From contig JBIIOU010000014.1 of the NCBI GenBank assembly GCA_044336815.1, positions 1-23,716 on the forward strand: DNA of 23,716 nt, given 5' to 3'. The notes under the pieces were generated by a model. It was not told the origin of the DNA and did not search any database. It worked only from the letters and a program-made list of their open reading frames with translations. The position numbers and the translations under genes were made by a program. Source of the stretch: GCA-2737125 sp044336815. GTDB taxonomy: Bacteria; Actinomycetota; Actinomycetes; S36-B12. Positions 1 to 6,238 of this stretch are shown in pieces (position 1 is the first letter of the stretch; every line of letters starts with the position of its first letter).

Positions 1-310
1 CAGAGAACCTAGCGTCAAATTCATTCGGGACGACGCGTATGGCAAGTACTCTGATGTCATCTGGTAGCGCCCGGTTAATCCGCCAGGTATCTAAGTCGGT
101 TGGCCAATTGCTCACATCAACGTGGGCTACCTGGCCGCGAGCGTGCACACCCGCGTCGGTGCGCCCCGCGCACGTGATCTCAACCTCAGCGCCAACTAAG
201 TTCGCGATCATCTCCTCAAGGACACCTTGCACTGTGCGCAGTTCGCGTTGCCGCGCCCAGCCGGCAAATTCCCGACCGTCGTAGGCGACATCCAGCCGGA
301 TACGGGTCAT
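1..310 (-). CDS. truA: tRNA pseudouridine(38-40) synthase TruA (N-terminal part, cut by the window edge)
   Basis: TruA converts uridines 38-40 in the tRNA anticodon stem-loop to pseudouridine. The first 103 codons are visible and then run off the left edge. The N-terminus MTRIRLDVAYDG and the catalytic motif AGRTDAGVHA (catalytic Asp at residue 52) are typical of the family. ATG at 310 was chosen because it gives the standard family N-terminus; there is no clear Shine-Dalgarno sequence before it. The gene follows rplQ, the usual actinobacterial arrangement, but a terminator-like hairpin lies just before its start, so expression may depend on read-through. The C-terminal part cannot be judged. 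Confidence 0.93.
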   Translation of the reverse strand, partial: MTRIRLDVAYDGREFAGWARQRELRTVQGVLEEMIANLVGAEVEITCAGRTDAGVHARGQVAHVDVSNWPTDLDTWRINRALPDDIRVLAIRVVPNEFDARFS

Positions 311-317
311 CGGGTCA

Positions 318-358
318 AGATGAAACAGCCCGCTACCGGAAGATCCGGCGGCGGGCTG
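318..358 (-). terminator. Terminator-like hairpin between rplQ and truA
   Basis: On the transcript the 8-bp arms CAGCCCGC (351-358) and GCGGGCTG (326-333) pair perfectly. They enclose a second 5-bp stem, CCGGA/TCCGG (344-348 with 336-340). An imperfect U-run (TTTCATCT, 318-325) follows directly. It looks like an intrinsic terminator at the end of the alpha operon, or an attenuator of truA, whose start codon is only 15 nt further on. Confidence 0.6.
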
Positions 359-378
359 CTGCAAAGCATGATGTTCGG

Positions 379-915
379 TCAGGACTTCTCCGACGCCGAT
401 TCAGCAGCACTCTCTTCGTCAGCAACTTCAACAGGAGCAGCTGACTCAACAGGTGCAACTGACTCAACAGGTGCAGCTGACTCAACAGGTGCAGCTGGGC
501 CCGCCGTCTTTGCGGCGCGCTTGGTCGCAGCTGTTGCTTCGGCAATAACCTGCTCGGTCAACGGCTCAACCAATTCGATGACGGCCATAGGCGCGTTATC
601 GCCCTTGCGGGGCCCGATCTTGGTGATTCGGGTGTAGCCGCCTGTGCGAGTCGCGAAACTCGGCCCAATCTCAGTGAACAGCGTGTGCACGACTGACTTA
701 TCGCGGACCACCGTCAACACCCGTCGCCGTGCATGAAGATCTCCACGCTTGGCAAAAGTGATTAACCGCTCGGCCAAAGGTCGTAGGCGCTTAGCCTTGG
801 CCTCCGTCGTGGTGATCTTGCCGTGCTCAAACAACGCGGTTGCCAAGTTGGCCAGCATTAGCCGCTGATGGGCCGGGCTCCCGCCCAGACGAGGACCCTT
901 AGTTGGCGTAGGCAT
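379..915 (-). CDS. rplQ: 50S ribosomal protein L17 with acidic C-terminal extension
   Basis: L17 is a large-subunit protein near the polypeptide exit side. Residues 1-117 are the conserved core (TPTKGPRLGG, AHQRLMLANLATALFEHG). The remaining roughly 60 residues are an extension: a short Ala/Lys segment, then near-repeats of the hexapeptide APVESA/V, then an acidic Ser/Glu/Ala end. The total of 178 residues compares with about 120 in most bacteria. The DNA for the tail contains an 18-bp tandem repeat. ATG at 915 has the ribosome binding site AGGAGA upstream. It is the last gene of the alpha operon, 42 nt after rpoA. Confidence 0.97.
   Translation of the reverse strand: MPTPTKGPRLGGSPAHQRLMLANLATALFEHGKITTTEAKAKRLRPLAERLITFAKRGDLHARRRVLTVVRDKSVVHTLFTEIGPSFATRTGGYTRITKIGPRKGDNAPMAVIELVEPLTEQVIAEATAATKRAAKTAGPAAPVESAAPVESVAPVESAAPVEVADEESAAESASEKS
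427..498 (-). repeat. 18-bp tandem repeat (4 copies) in the rplQ tail
   Basis: Four copies of an 18-bp unit (plus-strand form CTCAACAGGTGCAGCTGA with a few substitutions) start at 427, 445, 463 and 481. Each unit encodes one hexapeptide of the SAAPVE type, so copy-number change would keep the reading frame. Confidence 0.9.
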
Positions 916-957
916 TGTGCTTCTCCTGTCGAAATGCGTTCAGTGGTTACAGCTGGA

Positions 958-2052
958 TTAAAGTTGCTCATCCTCGGCAAAGGCCGAGTCATCTTCGACG
1001 ATTTCTTCAACAACTAGTGCTGGCTGAGCAACTTCGACCAACGCTGCTGGCTCGAAATCGTCATCGTCGTAATCATCATCCTCGTAGTAGACGGCTGCAC
1101 CTGGATCAAATCCAGGCGGGCTGTCCTTGAGCCCTAAGCCTAAGCTGATGAGCTTGACCTTTACTTCGTCAATTGACTTGGAGCCGAAGTTGCGGATGTC
1201 GAGTAGGTCAGCTTCGCTGCGGGTGATTAGTTCGCCCACAGTGTGGATGCCCTCACGCTTTAGGCAATTGTATGAACGAACCGTCATATCAAGCTGCTCG
1301 ATCGGCGTCGACAACTGCTCAGCAACGAACGAGTCGGTCGGCGACGGGCCGATGTCGATACCTTCAGCCTCGAGGTTGAGTTCGCGCGCCAAACCGAACA
1401 GTTCAACCAGAGTCTTACCGGCCGATGCAATCGCATCGCGTGGGCGCATGGACTGCTTTGTCTCAACATCAATTACCAACTTGTCGAAGTCGGTGCGCTG
1501 CTCAACGCGAGTGGCCTCAATCTTGTAGGTGACCTTGAGCACCGGTGAGTAGATCGAGTCAACCGGGATCCGGCCGATCTCCTGACCGGCCTGCTTGTTC
1601 AAAGTTGCCGAGACATAACCGCGGCCACGCTCCACCACGAGCTCAATCTCGAGCTTGCCCTTGCCATTTAAAGTTGCAATATGCAGGTTGGGGTTATGCA
1701 CTTCAACGCCCGCGGGTGGCTGGATATCAGCGGCTGTTACATCGCCGGGGCCCTGCTTGCGCAGATACATAACAACTGGCTCATCATGTTCGCTCGAAAC
1801 CACAAGCTGTTTGATGTTGAGAATTACCTCGGTGACATCTTCCTTGACACCGGGAATCGTCGTGAACTCATGAAGGACACCATCGATGCGCAGACTCGTC
1901 ACAGCGGCACCCGGTATAGAAGACAACAGCGTGCGACGAAGTGAGTTACCCAAGGTGTAGCCAAATCCTGGCTCCAGTGGCTCAAGCACAAAACGCGAGC
2001 GGAACTCGCTGATTGGCTCTTCGGTAAGTATTGGTCGCTGGCTAATAAGCAC
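958..2052 (-). CDS. rpoA: DNA-directed RNA polymerase subunit alpha
   Basis: The alpha dimer nucleates RNA polymerase assembly, and its C-terminal domain contacts UP elements and activators. The N-terminal domain (about residues 1-235) shows FRSRFVLEPLEPGFGYTLGN and LRRTLLSSIPGAAVTS. The C-terminal domain (about 250-309) shows the helix-hairpin-helix segment GELITRSEADLLDIRNFG. A 55-residue tail follows, very acidic (EDDDYDDDD and later EEIVEDD) and longer than usual. The start is GTG at 2052, preceded by GGAAGGAAG at suitable distance, and gives the family-typical N-terminus MLISQRP. The gene lies between rpsD and rplQ, as in most bacteria. Confidence 0.98.
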   Translation of the reverse strand: MLISQRPILTEEPISEFRSRFVLEPLEPGFGYTLGNSLRRTLLSSIPGAAVTSLRIDGVLHEFTTIPGVKEDVTEVILNIKQLVVSSEHDEPVVMYLRKQGPGDVTAADIQPPAGVEVHNPNLHIATLNGKGKLEIELVVERGRGYVSATLNKQAGQEIGRIPVDSIYSPVLKVTYKIEATRVEQRTDFDKLVIDVETKQSMRPRDAIASAGKTLVELFGLARELNLEAEGIDIGPSPTDSFVAEQLSTPIEQLDMTVRSYNCLKREGIHTVGELITRSEADLLDIRNFGSKSIDEVKVKLISLGLGLKDSPPGFDPGAAVYYEDDDYDDDDFEPAALVEVAQPALVVEEIVEDDSAFAEDEQL

Positions 2053-2105
2053 GATTTACTTCCTTCCCGCGACGACCGATATATGACATCGCGATATTGC
2101 CGTGT

Positions 2106-2131
2106 GAGATCGAGCCGGGTGGCTCGTTCTC
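2106..2131 (-). other. Hairpin just after the rpsD stop codon
   Basis: On the transcript GAGA-A-CGAGCC (2131-2121) pairs with GGCTCG-A-TCTC (2116-2106) around the loop ACCC. This gives 10 base pairs with one A/A mismatch, starting 3 nt after the stop. No U-run follows, so a 3'-end, processing or stability element is more likely than a strong terminator. Confidence 0.5.
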
Positions 2132-2134
2132 GAA

Positions 2135-2761
2135 TTACTTGGAGTAGAGCTCGACGATCAGCTGTTCATTTACCTGGGTGTCGATAACTGCGCGCGCTGG
2201 CAGCGAATGCACCAGGATGCGCATCTGCGAGGGGATTACCTCGAGCCATGCAGGCACCGGGCGATCGCCAATTTCGGCGTGGGCTATGACAAATGGTGTC
2301 ATCTCGCGTGAACCAACGCGCACCTCAACGATGTCGTTCGGTGTAACGCGGTACGACGGGATGTTCACCTTGTGACCATTTACCAGCATGTGGCCGTGGG
2401 TAACCAACTGACGGGCCATGTCGCGCGACTTAGCAAACCCAGCCCGGAACACAACGTTGTCAAGGCGCGACTCCAAAATGCGCAGGAGATTCTCGCCGGT
2501 CTTGCCCGATTGGCGCTGGGCCTCGAGGTAGTAATTCGAGAACTGCTTCTCGAGCACTCCATACATCCGGGTGGCTTTTTGCTTCTCCCGAAGCTGCAGC
2601 AGGTATTCGCTGTCCTTTGATCGGCCGCGACCGTGCTGGCCGGGGGGGTAAGGACGCTTCTCAAATGGGCATTTTGGTGACTCGCACTTAGATCCCTTGA
2701 GGAAGAGCTTCATCTTTTCGCGGCGGCAGCGCTTGCAATCCGCATCGGTGTATCGCGCCAT
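2135..2761 (-). CDS. rpsD: 30S ribosomal protein S4 (zinc-binding form)
   Basis: S4 is a primary 16S rRNA binder that nucleates 30S assembly. In several bacteria it is also the translational repressor of its own operon. The 208-residue protein has the expected length. The N-terminal domain keeps four zinc-ligand cysteines (C9, C12, C26, C31; spacing CX2C-X13-CX4C). The S4 RNA-binding domain follows near residues 100-160 (RLDNVVFRAGFAKSRDMARQL). It starts with ATG at 2761. It lies between rpsK and rpoA in the alpha operon, so it is a natural candidate ligand for the structured element upstream of rpsM. Confidence 0.98.
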   Translation of the reverse strand: MARYTDADCKRCRREKMKLFLKGSKCESPKCPFEKRPYPPGQHGRGRSKDSEYLLQLREKQKATRMYGVLEKQFSNYYLEAQRQSGKTGENLLRILESRLDNVVFRAGFAKSRDMARQLVTHGHMLVNGHKVNIPSYRVTPNDIVEVRVGSREMTPFVIAHAEIGDRPVPAWLEVIPSQMRILVHSLPARAVIDTQVNEQLIVELYSK

Positions 2762-2801
2762 GGGTAATTGTTCTCCTAGCTCTCAGTGTTTCTCTGCGCG
2801 A

Positions 2802-3209
2802 TCAGACGCGTCGACGTTTGGATGGGCGGCAACCGTTATGGGGTACCGGACTTACATCGGAAATCGAGCCAACTTCAAGGCCCGTTGCCTGTAACGACCG
2901 AATGGCGGTCTCGCGGCCTGAGCCTGGACCCTTAACAAAGACATCGACCTTGCGCATCCCATGTTCCATTGCCCGGCGCGCTGCGGCCTCAGCTGCTAAC
3001 TGCGCGGCGAATGGGGTGGACTTACGGCTGCCTTTGAAGCCAACCTGTCCGGCGCTTGCCCATGCGATTACCGCACCCGTGGGGTCGGTAATCGACACGA
3101 TGGTGTTGTTGAACGTGCTCTTGATATGAGCGTGGCCGTGTGCCACGTTCTTCTTTTCCTTGCGCCGCACCTTCTTAACTGGCGCTTTGCTGCCTGACTT
3201 CGGGGCCAT
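2802..3209 (-). CDS. rpsK: 30S ribosomal protein S11
   Basis: S11 is a platform protein of the 30S subunit that contacts mRNA near the E site. The 135-residue product has a basic N-terminus and the conserved stretches KNVAHGHAHIKSTFNNTIV and GKG-like VKGPGSGRETAIRSL. It ends in the invariant PHNGCRPSKRRRV segment. ATG at 3209 is preceded by CCAGGAGAGCGAGCA, a good ribosome binding site. Gaps of 51 nt to rpsM and 40 nt to rpsD place it in the alpha operon. Confidence 0.98.
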   Translation of the reverse strand: MAPKSGSKAPVKKVRRKEKKNVAHGHAHIKSTFNNTIVSITDPTGAVIAWASAGQVGFKGSRKSTPFAAQLAAEAAARRAMEHGMRKVDVFVKGPGSGRETAIRSLQATGLEVGSISDVSPVPHNGCRPSKRRRV

Positions 3210-3260
3210 TGCTCGCTCTCCTGGGATTCTCGTCTGTGGTTTTTGGGGTGAAGGGACGGC

Positions 3261-3638
3261 TTACTTGCCGACTTTCTTCTTTCCGGCAACGGTCTTGCGC
3301 GGACCCTTGCGAGTACGAGCATTTGTGTGGGTACGTTGACCACGAACCGGCATGCCGCGACGGTGACGGATTCCCTGGTAGCAACCAATCTCAACCTTGC
3401 GGCGGATATCAGCGGCAACCTCGCGGCGGAGATCGCCTTCAACTTTGAGGTTGACATCAATCCAGTCACGAAGGGCAACGAGTTGCTCATCGTTTAGTTC
3501 TTGGGACCTTAGGTCCGGGCTCACTCCGGTCGCTTCGAGCGCTTTCGCTGCTTGGGAGCGGCCGATGCCGTAAATGTAGGTGAGTGCAACCGCCATGCGC
3601 TTATCGCGCGGCAGGTCGACACCAACAAGTCTTGCCAT
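3261..3638 (-). CDS. rpsM: 30S ribosomal protein S13
   Basis: S13 sits in the head of the 30S subunit and forms intersubunit bridges with L5 and 23S rRNA. The protein begins MARLVGVDLPRDKR and has the helix-turn segment TYIYGIGRSQA. Its C-terminal tail is basic (MPVRGQRTHTNARTRKGP and KKKVGK). I place the start at ATG 3638 (125 residues) because the family starts MARxxGVDLP. An in-frame upstream extension to 3662 is open but unlikely. It is the first gene of the alpha operon and follows an unusually long structured gap (183 nt) after rpmJ. Confidence 0.97.
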   Translation of the reverse strand: MARLVGVDLPRDKRMAVALTYIYGIGRSQAAKALEATGVSPDLRSQELNDEQLVALRDWIDVNLKVEGDLRREVAADIRRKVEIGCYQGIRHRRGMPVRGQRTHTNARTRKGPRKTVAGKKKVGK

Positions 3639-3678
3639 AGGGGCGTTCTCTCTTCTGCTCATTCACGGGGTATGGGTA

Positions 3679-3796
3679 CAGAACCAGTCCTGCCCGCCAA
3701 GGCAGGTCTTCGGCCTCGTGTCCGAAGGTGTCGTCCTTGCTTTCACAAGGGGTCGGGTTCTGCATAGTTTTCAGGTGTTCGGGTTGTCTCCCCGAA
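3679..3796 (-). promoter_or_regulatory. Multi-hairpin RNA element between rpmJ and rpsM (candidate leader)
   Basis: Read as RNA from 3796 downwards. First comes a 6-bp hairpin TTCGGG/CCCGAA (3778-3796, 7-nt loop). Then a 7-bp outer stem CAGAACC/GGTTCTG (3756-3762 with 3679-3685) encloses three hairpins: CCTTG/CAAGG (3735-3750), CTTCGG/CCGAAG (3708-3727) and CCTGCC/GGCAGG (3689-3706). All stems are perfect, and together they form a four-way junction of 84 nt. It lies 40 nt before the rpsM start. The location matches where enterobacteria carry the S4-binding alpha leader, but the fold is different. S4 control is an inference. Confidence 0.6.
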
Positions 3797-3821
3797 AGCC
3801 CGCCTTACGACGTCAAGGCAA

Positions 3822-3935
3822 TTAGCCTTGGCGCTGCTTGTGTCGAACGTTCTCGCAGATCACCATGACACGACCGTGGCGACGAATGACTTTGCACTTG
3901 TCGCAGATCTTCTTCACGCTCGGCTTGACCTTCAT
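3822..3935 (-). CDS. rpmJ: 50S ribosomal protein L36 (zinc-binding form)
   Basis: L36 is a small zinc-ribbon protein of the 50S subunit. The 37-codon frame reads MKVKPSVKKICDKCKVIRRH and ends RHKQRQG. Zinc ligands are C11, C14, C27 and H32, spaced CX2C-X12-CX4H, so this is the zinc-dependent paralogue type. ATG at 3935, stop TAA at 3822. It lies 53 nt after infA, as in most bacteria, and precedes the structured gap leading to rpsM. Confidence 0.97.
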   Translation of the reverse strand: MKVKPSVKKICDKCKVIRRHGRVMVICENVRHKQRQG

Positions 3936-3988
3936 GGCTTCTTCCTTGAGTTCGAACGGTCAGTTTGGGTAATACTTAGAGCTGGGCC

Positions 3989-4210
3989 TTACTTGTAGCG
4001 GTAGACGATCCGGCCGCGGGTGAGGTCATAGGGCGAAAGCTCTACGACCACTCGATCGTCCGGAAGGATCCGGATGTAGTGCATCCGCATCTTGCCGCTG
4101 ATATGCGCGAGCACTTTGTGCCCGTTGTCTAACTCCACCCGGAACATTGCATTGGGCAATGACTCGGTGATCGTGCCCTCGAGCTCGATCGCACCGTCTT
4201 TCTTGCCCAT
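3989..4210 (-). CDS. infA: Translation initiation factor IF-1
   Basis: IF-1 binds the 30S A site during initiation. The 73-residue product MGKKDGAIELEGTITESLPN... is a single OB-fold with the conserved NAMFRVELDNGHKVLAHISG and ends in the family-typical GRIVYRYK. ATG at 4210 gives the usual length. A GGAGG lies only 2 nt from this ATG, which is too close for a normal ribosome binding site, and an in-frame GTG at 4225 would add five residues (MKAED). I prefer ATG on homology. The gene follows a 223-nt gap with a strong hairpin and may have its own promoter, which I could not place. Confidence 0.96.
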   Translation of the reverse strand: MGKKDGAIELEGTITESLPNAMFRVELDNGHKVLAHISGKMRMHYIRILPDDRVVVELSPYDLTRGRIVYRYK

Positions 4211-4365
4211 ATCCTCCGCTTTCACCTGGTGTGCTGATTACCACTTGCGCGGTGCGCGGTGCCACCACGAATCGCGCCTAAACACCCGGAAAACCGAGAA
4301 TTTGCCGGCGGACGAACGGGGAAGCCCCACATCAGCCTGCTGAGTCTATGGGCAAGCCTAAATTC

Positions 4366-4410
4366 CTCATAATCGGGCCCCCAAATTTGACCGGGGGGCC
4401 CAATTATGAG
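4366..4410 (-). terminator. 17-bp hairpin between the I42 gene and infA
   Basis: Arms CTCATAATTGGGCCCCC (4410-4394) and GGGGGCCCGATTATGAG (4382-4366) form a 17-bp helix on the minus transcript, with one U-G wobble and an 11-nt loop. It lies 23 nt after the stop of the I42 gene. The following bases (GAATTTAGG) are not a U-run. It is probably a terminator of the spc transcript of the U-poor kind proposed for actinobacteria, or an mRNA 3'-end or processing structure. Confidence 0.6.
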
Positions 4411-4433
4411 TTCGAATCTATCCCAGCAATTAC

Positions 4434-4853
4434 CTAGTTCATGACCGTTATAGTCAGCTTCTTGGTGGTTGGTGAACCCCCACCGGGTGGGGTGGCGATC
4501 AAACTCAGTACCGCCTGACCCGGGGCCAGCGCCTTGATGTACCAAGTGGTGGTGCCGGCTACCCCGACCATGCCGGTACTGGCGGGGGCCTCGTATTGGC
4601 CCGCGTATACCTTTACAGCCGACTTGTCGCCGGTGACTTTGACCGTCCAGGAGTAGCCAGTGGTCTTATTGGTCTCCTGCGAAAGCACGATGGCCTCGCC
4701 GTCGGTGATCCAGACCTGGGTTGGTACCCGCAGTACAGCCAAGGTGGGGTCTGGGTTCTTGGTCAAAGTGGCGGCCCCGCTGGTACCGGTGACACCTAGG
4801 GTGAGTGCCGCGGCTGCGGCGGCAATTACGGTGGCTTTCATAAGTTTGCGCAT
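4434..4853 (-). CDS. Secreted chagasin-like (inhibitor I42 family) protein
   Basis: The 139-residue product begins with a clear signal peptide: MRKLMK, then an Ala/Leu-rich core to about residue 22, then GTSGA-ATL as a likely cleavage area with no lipobox cysteine. The mature part resembles chagasin/amoebiapain-type inhibitors of papain-like proteases. The loop NKTTGYSW (62-69) matches the family NPTTGYxW loop. GMVGVAGTTTWYIKALAPG (94-112) matches the second loop and following strand. The third loop (usually RPW-like) is replaced by a Pro/Gly-rich stretch (TPPGGGSP), so inhibitory activity is uncertain. ATG at 4853 was chosen over an in-frame TTG at 4883 because it starts the signal peptide. 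It begins 26 nt after map and is followed by a terminator-like hairpin, so it is the last gene of the spc cluster here. Confidence 0.75.
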   Translation of the reverse strand: MRKLMKATVIAAAAAALTLGVTGTSGAATLTKNPDPTLAVLRVPTQVWITDGEAIVLSQETNKTTGYSWTVKVTGDKSAVKVYAGQYEAPASTGMVGVAGTTTWYIKALAPGQAVLSLIATPPGGGSPTTKKLTITVMN

Positions 4854-4879
4854 GGCCCAATGGTATCCCAACGGGTAAA

Positions 4880-5662
4880 TCAAAGGTGGATTTCATCCAA
4901 AGCAGTCAGTACCCAGGGGCCGGACTCGGTGATAGCCACGGTGTGCTCCCAGTGCGCGGCTGGCCCGCCGTCGAGCGCGACGACCGTCCAGCCATCGGCT
5001 AGCACCCCAACAGTAGGTGAACCCAAAGTCGCCATCGGCTCGATCGCAAGTGCCATCCCAACTTTTAGGACCGGGCCTTTGCCTGGCTTGCCGTGGTTCG
5101 GGACAGGTGGGTGCATATGCATGCTCGTACCAATCCCGTGGCCGGTGTAATCCTCGACCACGCCGTAATCCCCCGCCGCGTTGATCGCCAGCTCAACGGC
5201 GTTGCCAATATCCGATAATCGATTACCGGCACGCACTTGTTCAATGCCCGCCCACATGGCTGCCTCGGTCGCAGCTGAAAGTGCCAGCACCTTCTCCGAT
5301 ACGTCGCCCACCGGCACACTAACCGCCGCATCGCCGTGCCAGCCATCGACAATGGCTCCGCAGTCAATCGACACTAGGTCGCCATCGGCTAGCACCCGCT
5401 CTCCCGGGATTCCATGCACGACTTCCTCATTGACCGAAGTACAAATCACCGCGGGGAAGCCGTGGTAGCCCAAAAATGACGGAGTCGCGTTATTTGATTT
5501 GATGCAATCGCGGGCAATCGAATCGAGTTCTCGGGTTGTCACACCAGGGCGCACCGCAGCAGTTACTGCCTCCAAAGTTAGGGCTACAACAAGACCGGCT
5601 CGACGCATAACCGCGAGTTGATCAGTCGACTTAATTTGTATTGACTCGCCCCTACGAAACAT
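4880..5662 (-). CDS. map: Type I methionine aminopeptidase
   Basis: Map removes the initiator methionine from nascent proteins. The pita-bread fold motifs are present: substrate histidine in GYHGFPAVICTSVNEE, metal-binding aspartates in SIDCGAIVDGWHGDAA, histidine in GHGIGTSMH, and glutamates in LAIEPMATLG and WEHTVAI. The length is normal (260 residues). I prefer ATG at 5662 (MFRRGESIQIKS), which matches actinobacterial homologues. TTG at 5668 directly abuts the adk stop and would add two residues. Neither has a strong Shine-Dalgarno sequence, so coupling to adk is likely. adk and map follow secY as in many Gram-positive bacteria. Confidence 0.96.
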   Translation of the reverse strand: MFRRGESIQIKSTDQLAVMRRAGLVVALTLEAVTAAVRPGVTTRELDSIARDCIKSNNATPSFLGYHGFPAVICTSVNEEVVHGIPGERVLADGDLVSIDCGAIVDGWHGDAAVSVPVGDVSEKVLALSAATEAAMWAGIEQVRAGNRLSDIGNAVELAINAAGDYGVVEDYTGHGIGTSMHMHPPVPNHGKPGKGPVLKVGMALAIEPMATLGSPTVGVLADGWTVVALDGGPAAHWEHTVAITESGPWVLTALDEIHL

Positions 5663-5668
5663 GAGCAA

Positions 5669-6238
5669 TCACGCGTTGGATTCCAACACAGCGTGAATAC
5701 GTGCGGTCACATCAGCGACATCTCCCATGCCACTAACTTGATTAAGTAATCCCCTGCTTGCGTAAAGGGAGGTAAGCGGAGCCGTTTGCTCAGCAAAAAC
5801 TTCTAGGCGGCGGCGAATTACCTCCTCGGTGTCATCGGCACGCCCTTGGTCAGCTGCGCGCTTTACCAATCGCTTCACAACTTCGTCAATATCGACGGTG
5901 AGTTCAACCACTGCATCTATGCCCGCACTTTGTGCCGCAAGCATCGAATCAAGTTCACCAACCTGCTCAATGGTGCGCGGGTAGCCATCCAATAAAAATC
6001 CGGTGCTGCAATCCGGTTGTGCCAGCCGGTCGCGCACCATTGCATTGGTGACTCCATCGGGTACGTACTCGCCAGCATCCATGTAACGCTTGGCCTCAAT
6101 ACCCAATGCGGTGCCTTGAGTGACATTTGCCCGAAAAATATCGCCGGTTGAAATATGGGGTATCGCCATACCCTCGCACACGATGTCGGCCTGCGTGCCT
6201 TTACCAGCACCAGGCGGCCCCATCATGATCAGGCGCAT
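5669..6238 (-). CDS. adk: Adenylate kinase (short-lid form)
   Basis: Adk interconverts ATP + AMP and 2 ADP. The P-loop GPPGAGKGT lies at residues 7-15. The AMP-binding region shows HISTGDIFR, and FLLDGYPRT follows. The 189-residue length and the absence of a four-cysteine zinc lid show the short form common in actinobacteria. The start ATG overlaps the secY stop by one base (TAATG), so translation is probably coupled. The stop is directly followed by the possible TTG start of map. Confidence 0.97.
   Translation of the reverse strand: MRLIMMGPPGAGKGTQADIVCEGMAIPHISTGDIFRANVTQGTALGIEAKRYMDAGEYVPDGVTNAMVRDRLAQPDCSTGFLLDGYPRTIEQVGELDSMLAAQSAGIDAVVELTVDIDEVVKRLVKRAADQGRADDTEEVIRRRLEVFAEQTAPLTSLYASRGLLNQVSGMGDVADVTARIHAVLESNA

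Noticed and set aside
3679..3762. tRNA or tRNA-like gene
   Set aside because: The 7-bp outer stem with three hairpins recalls a cloverleaf, but there is no GTTCRA T-loop, no 7-nt anticodon loop, stem lengths do not fit and no CCA or discriminator context is present.
4211..4365. Clear sigma-70-type promoter for infA
   Set aside because: TAGACT (4337-4342) fits a -10, but no acceptable -35 is found at 16-19 nt, so I did not annotate it.
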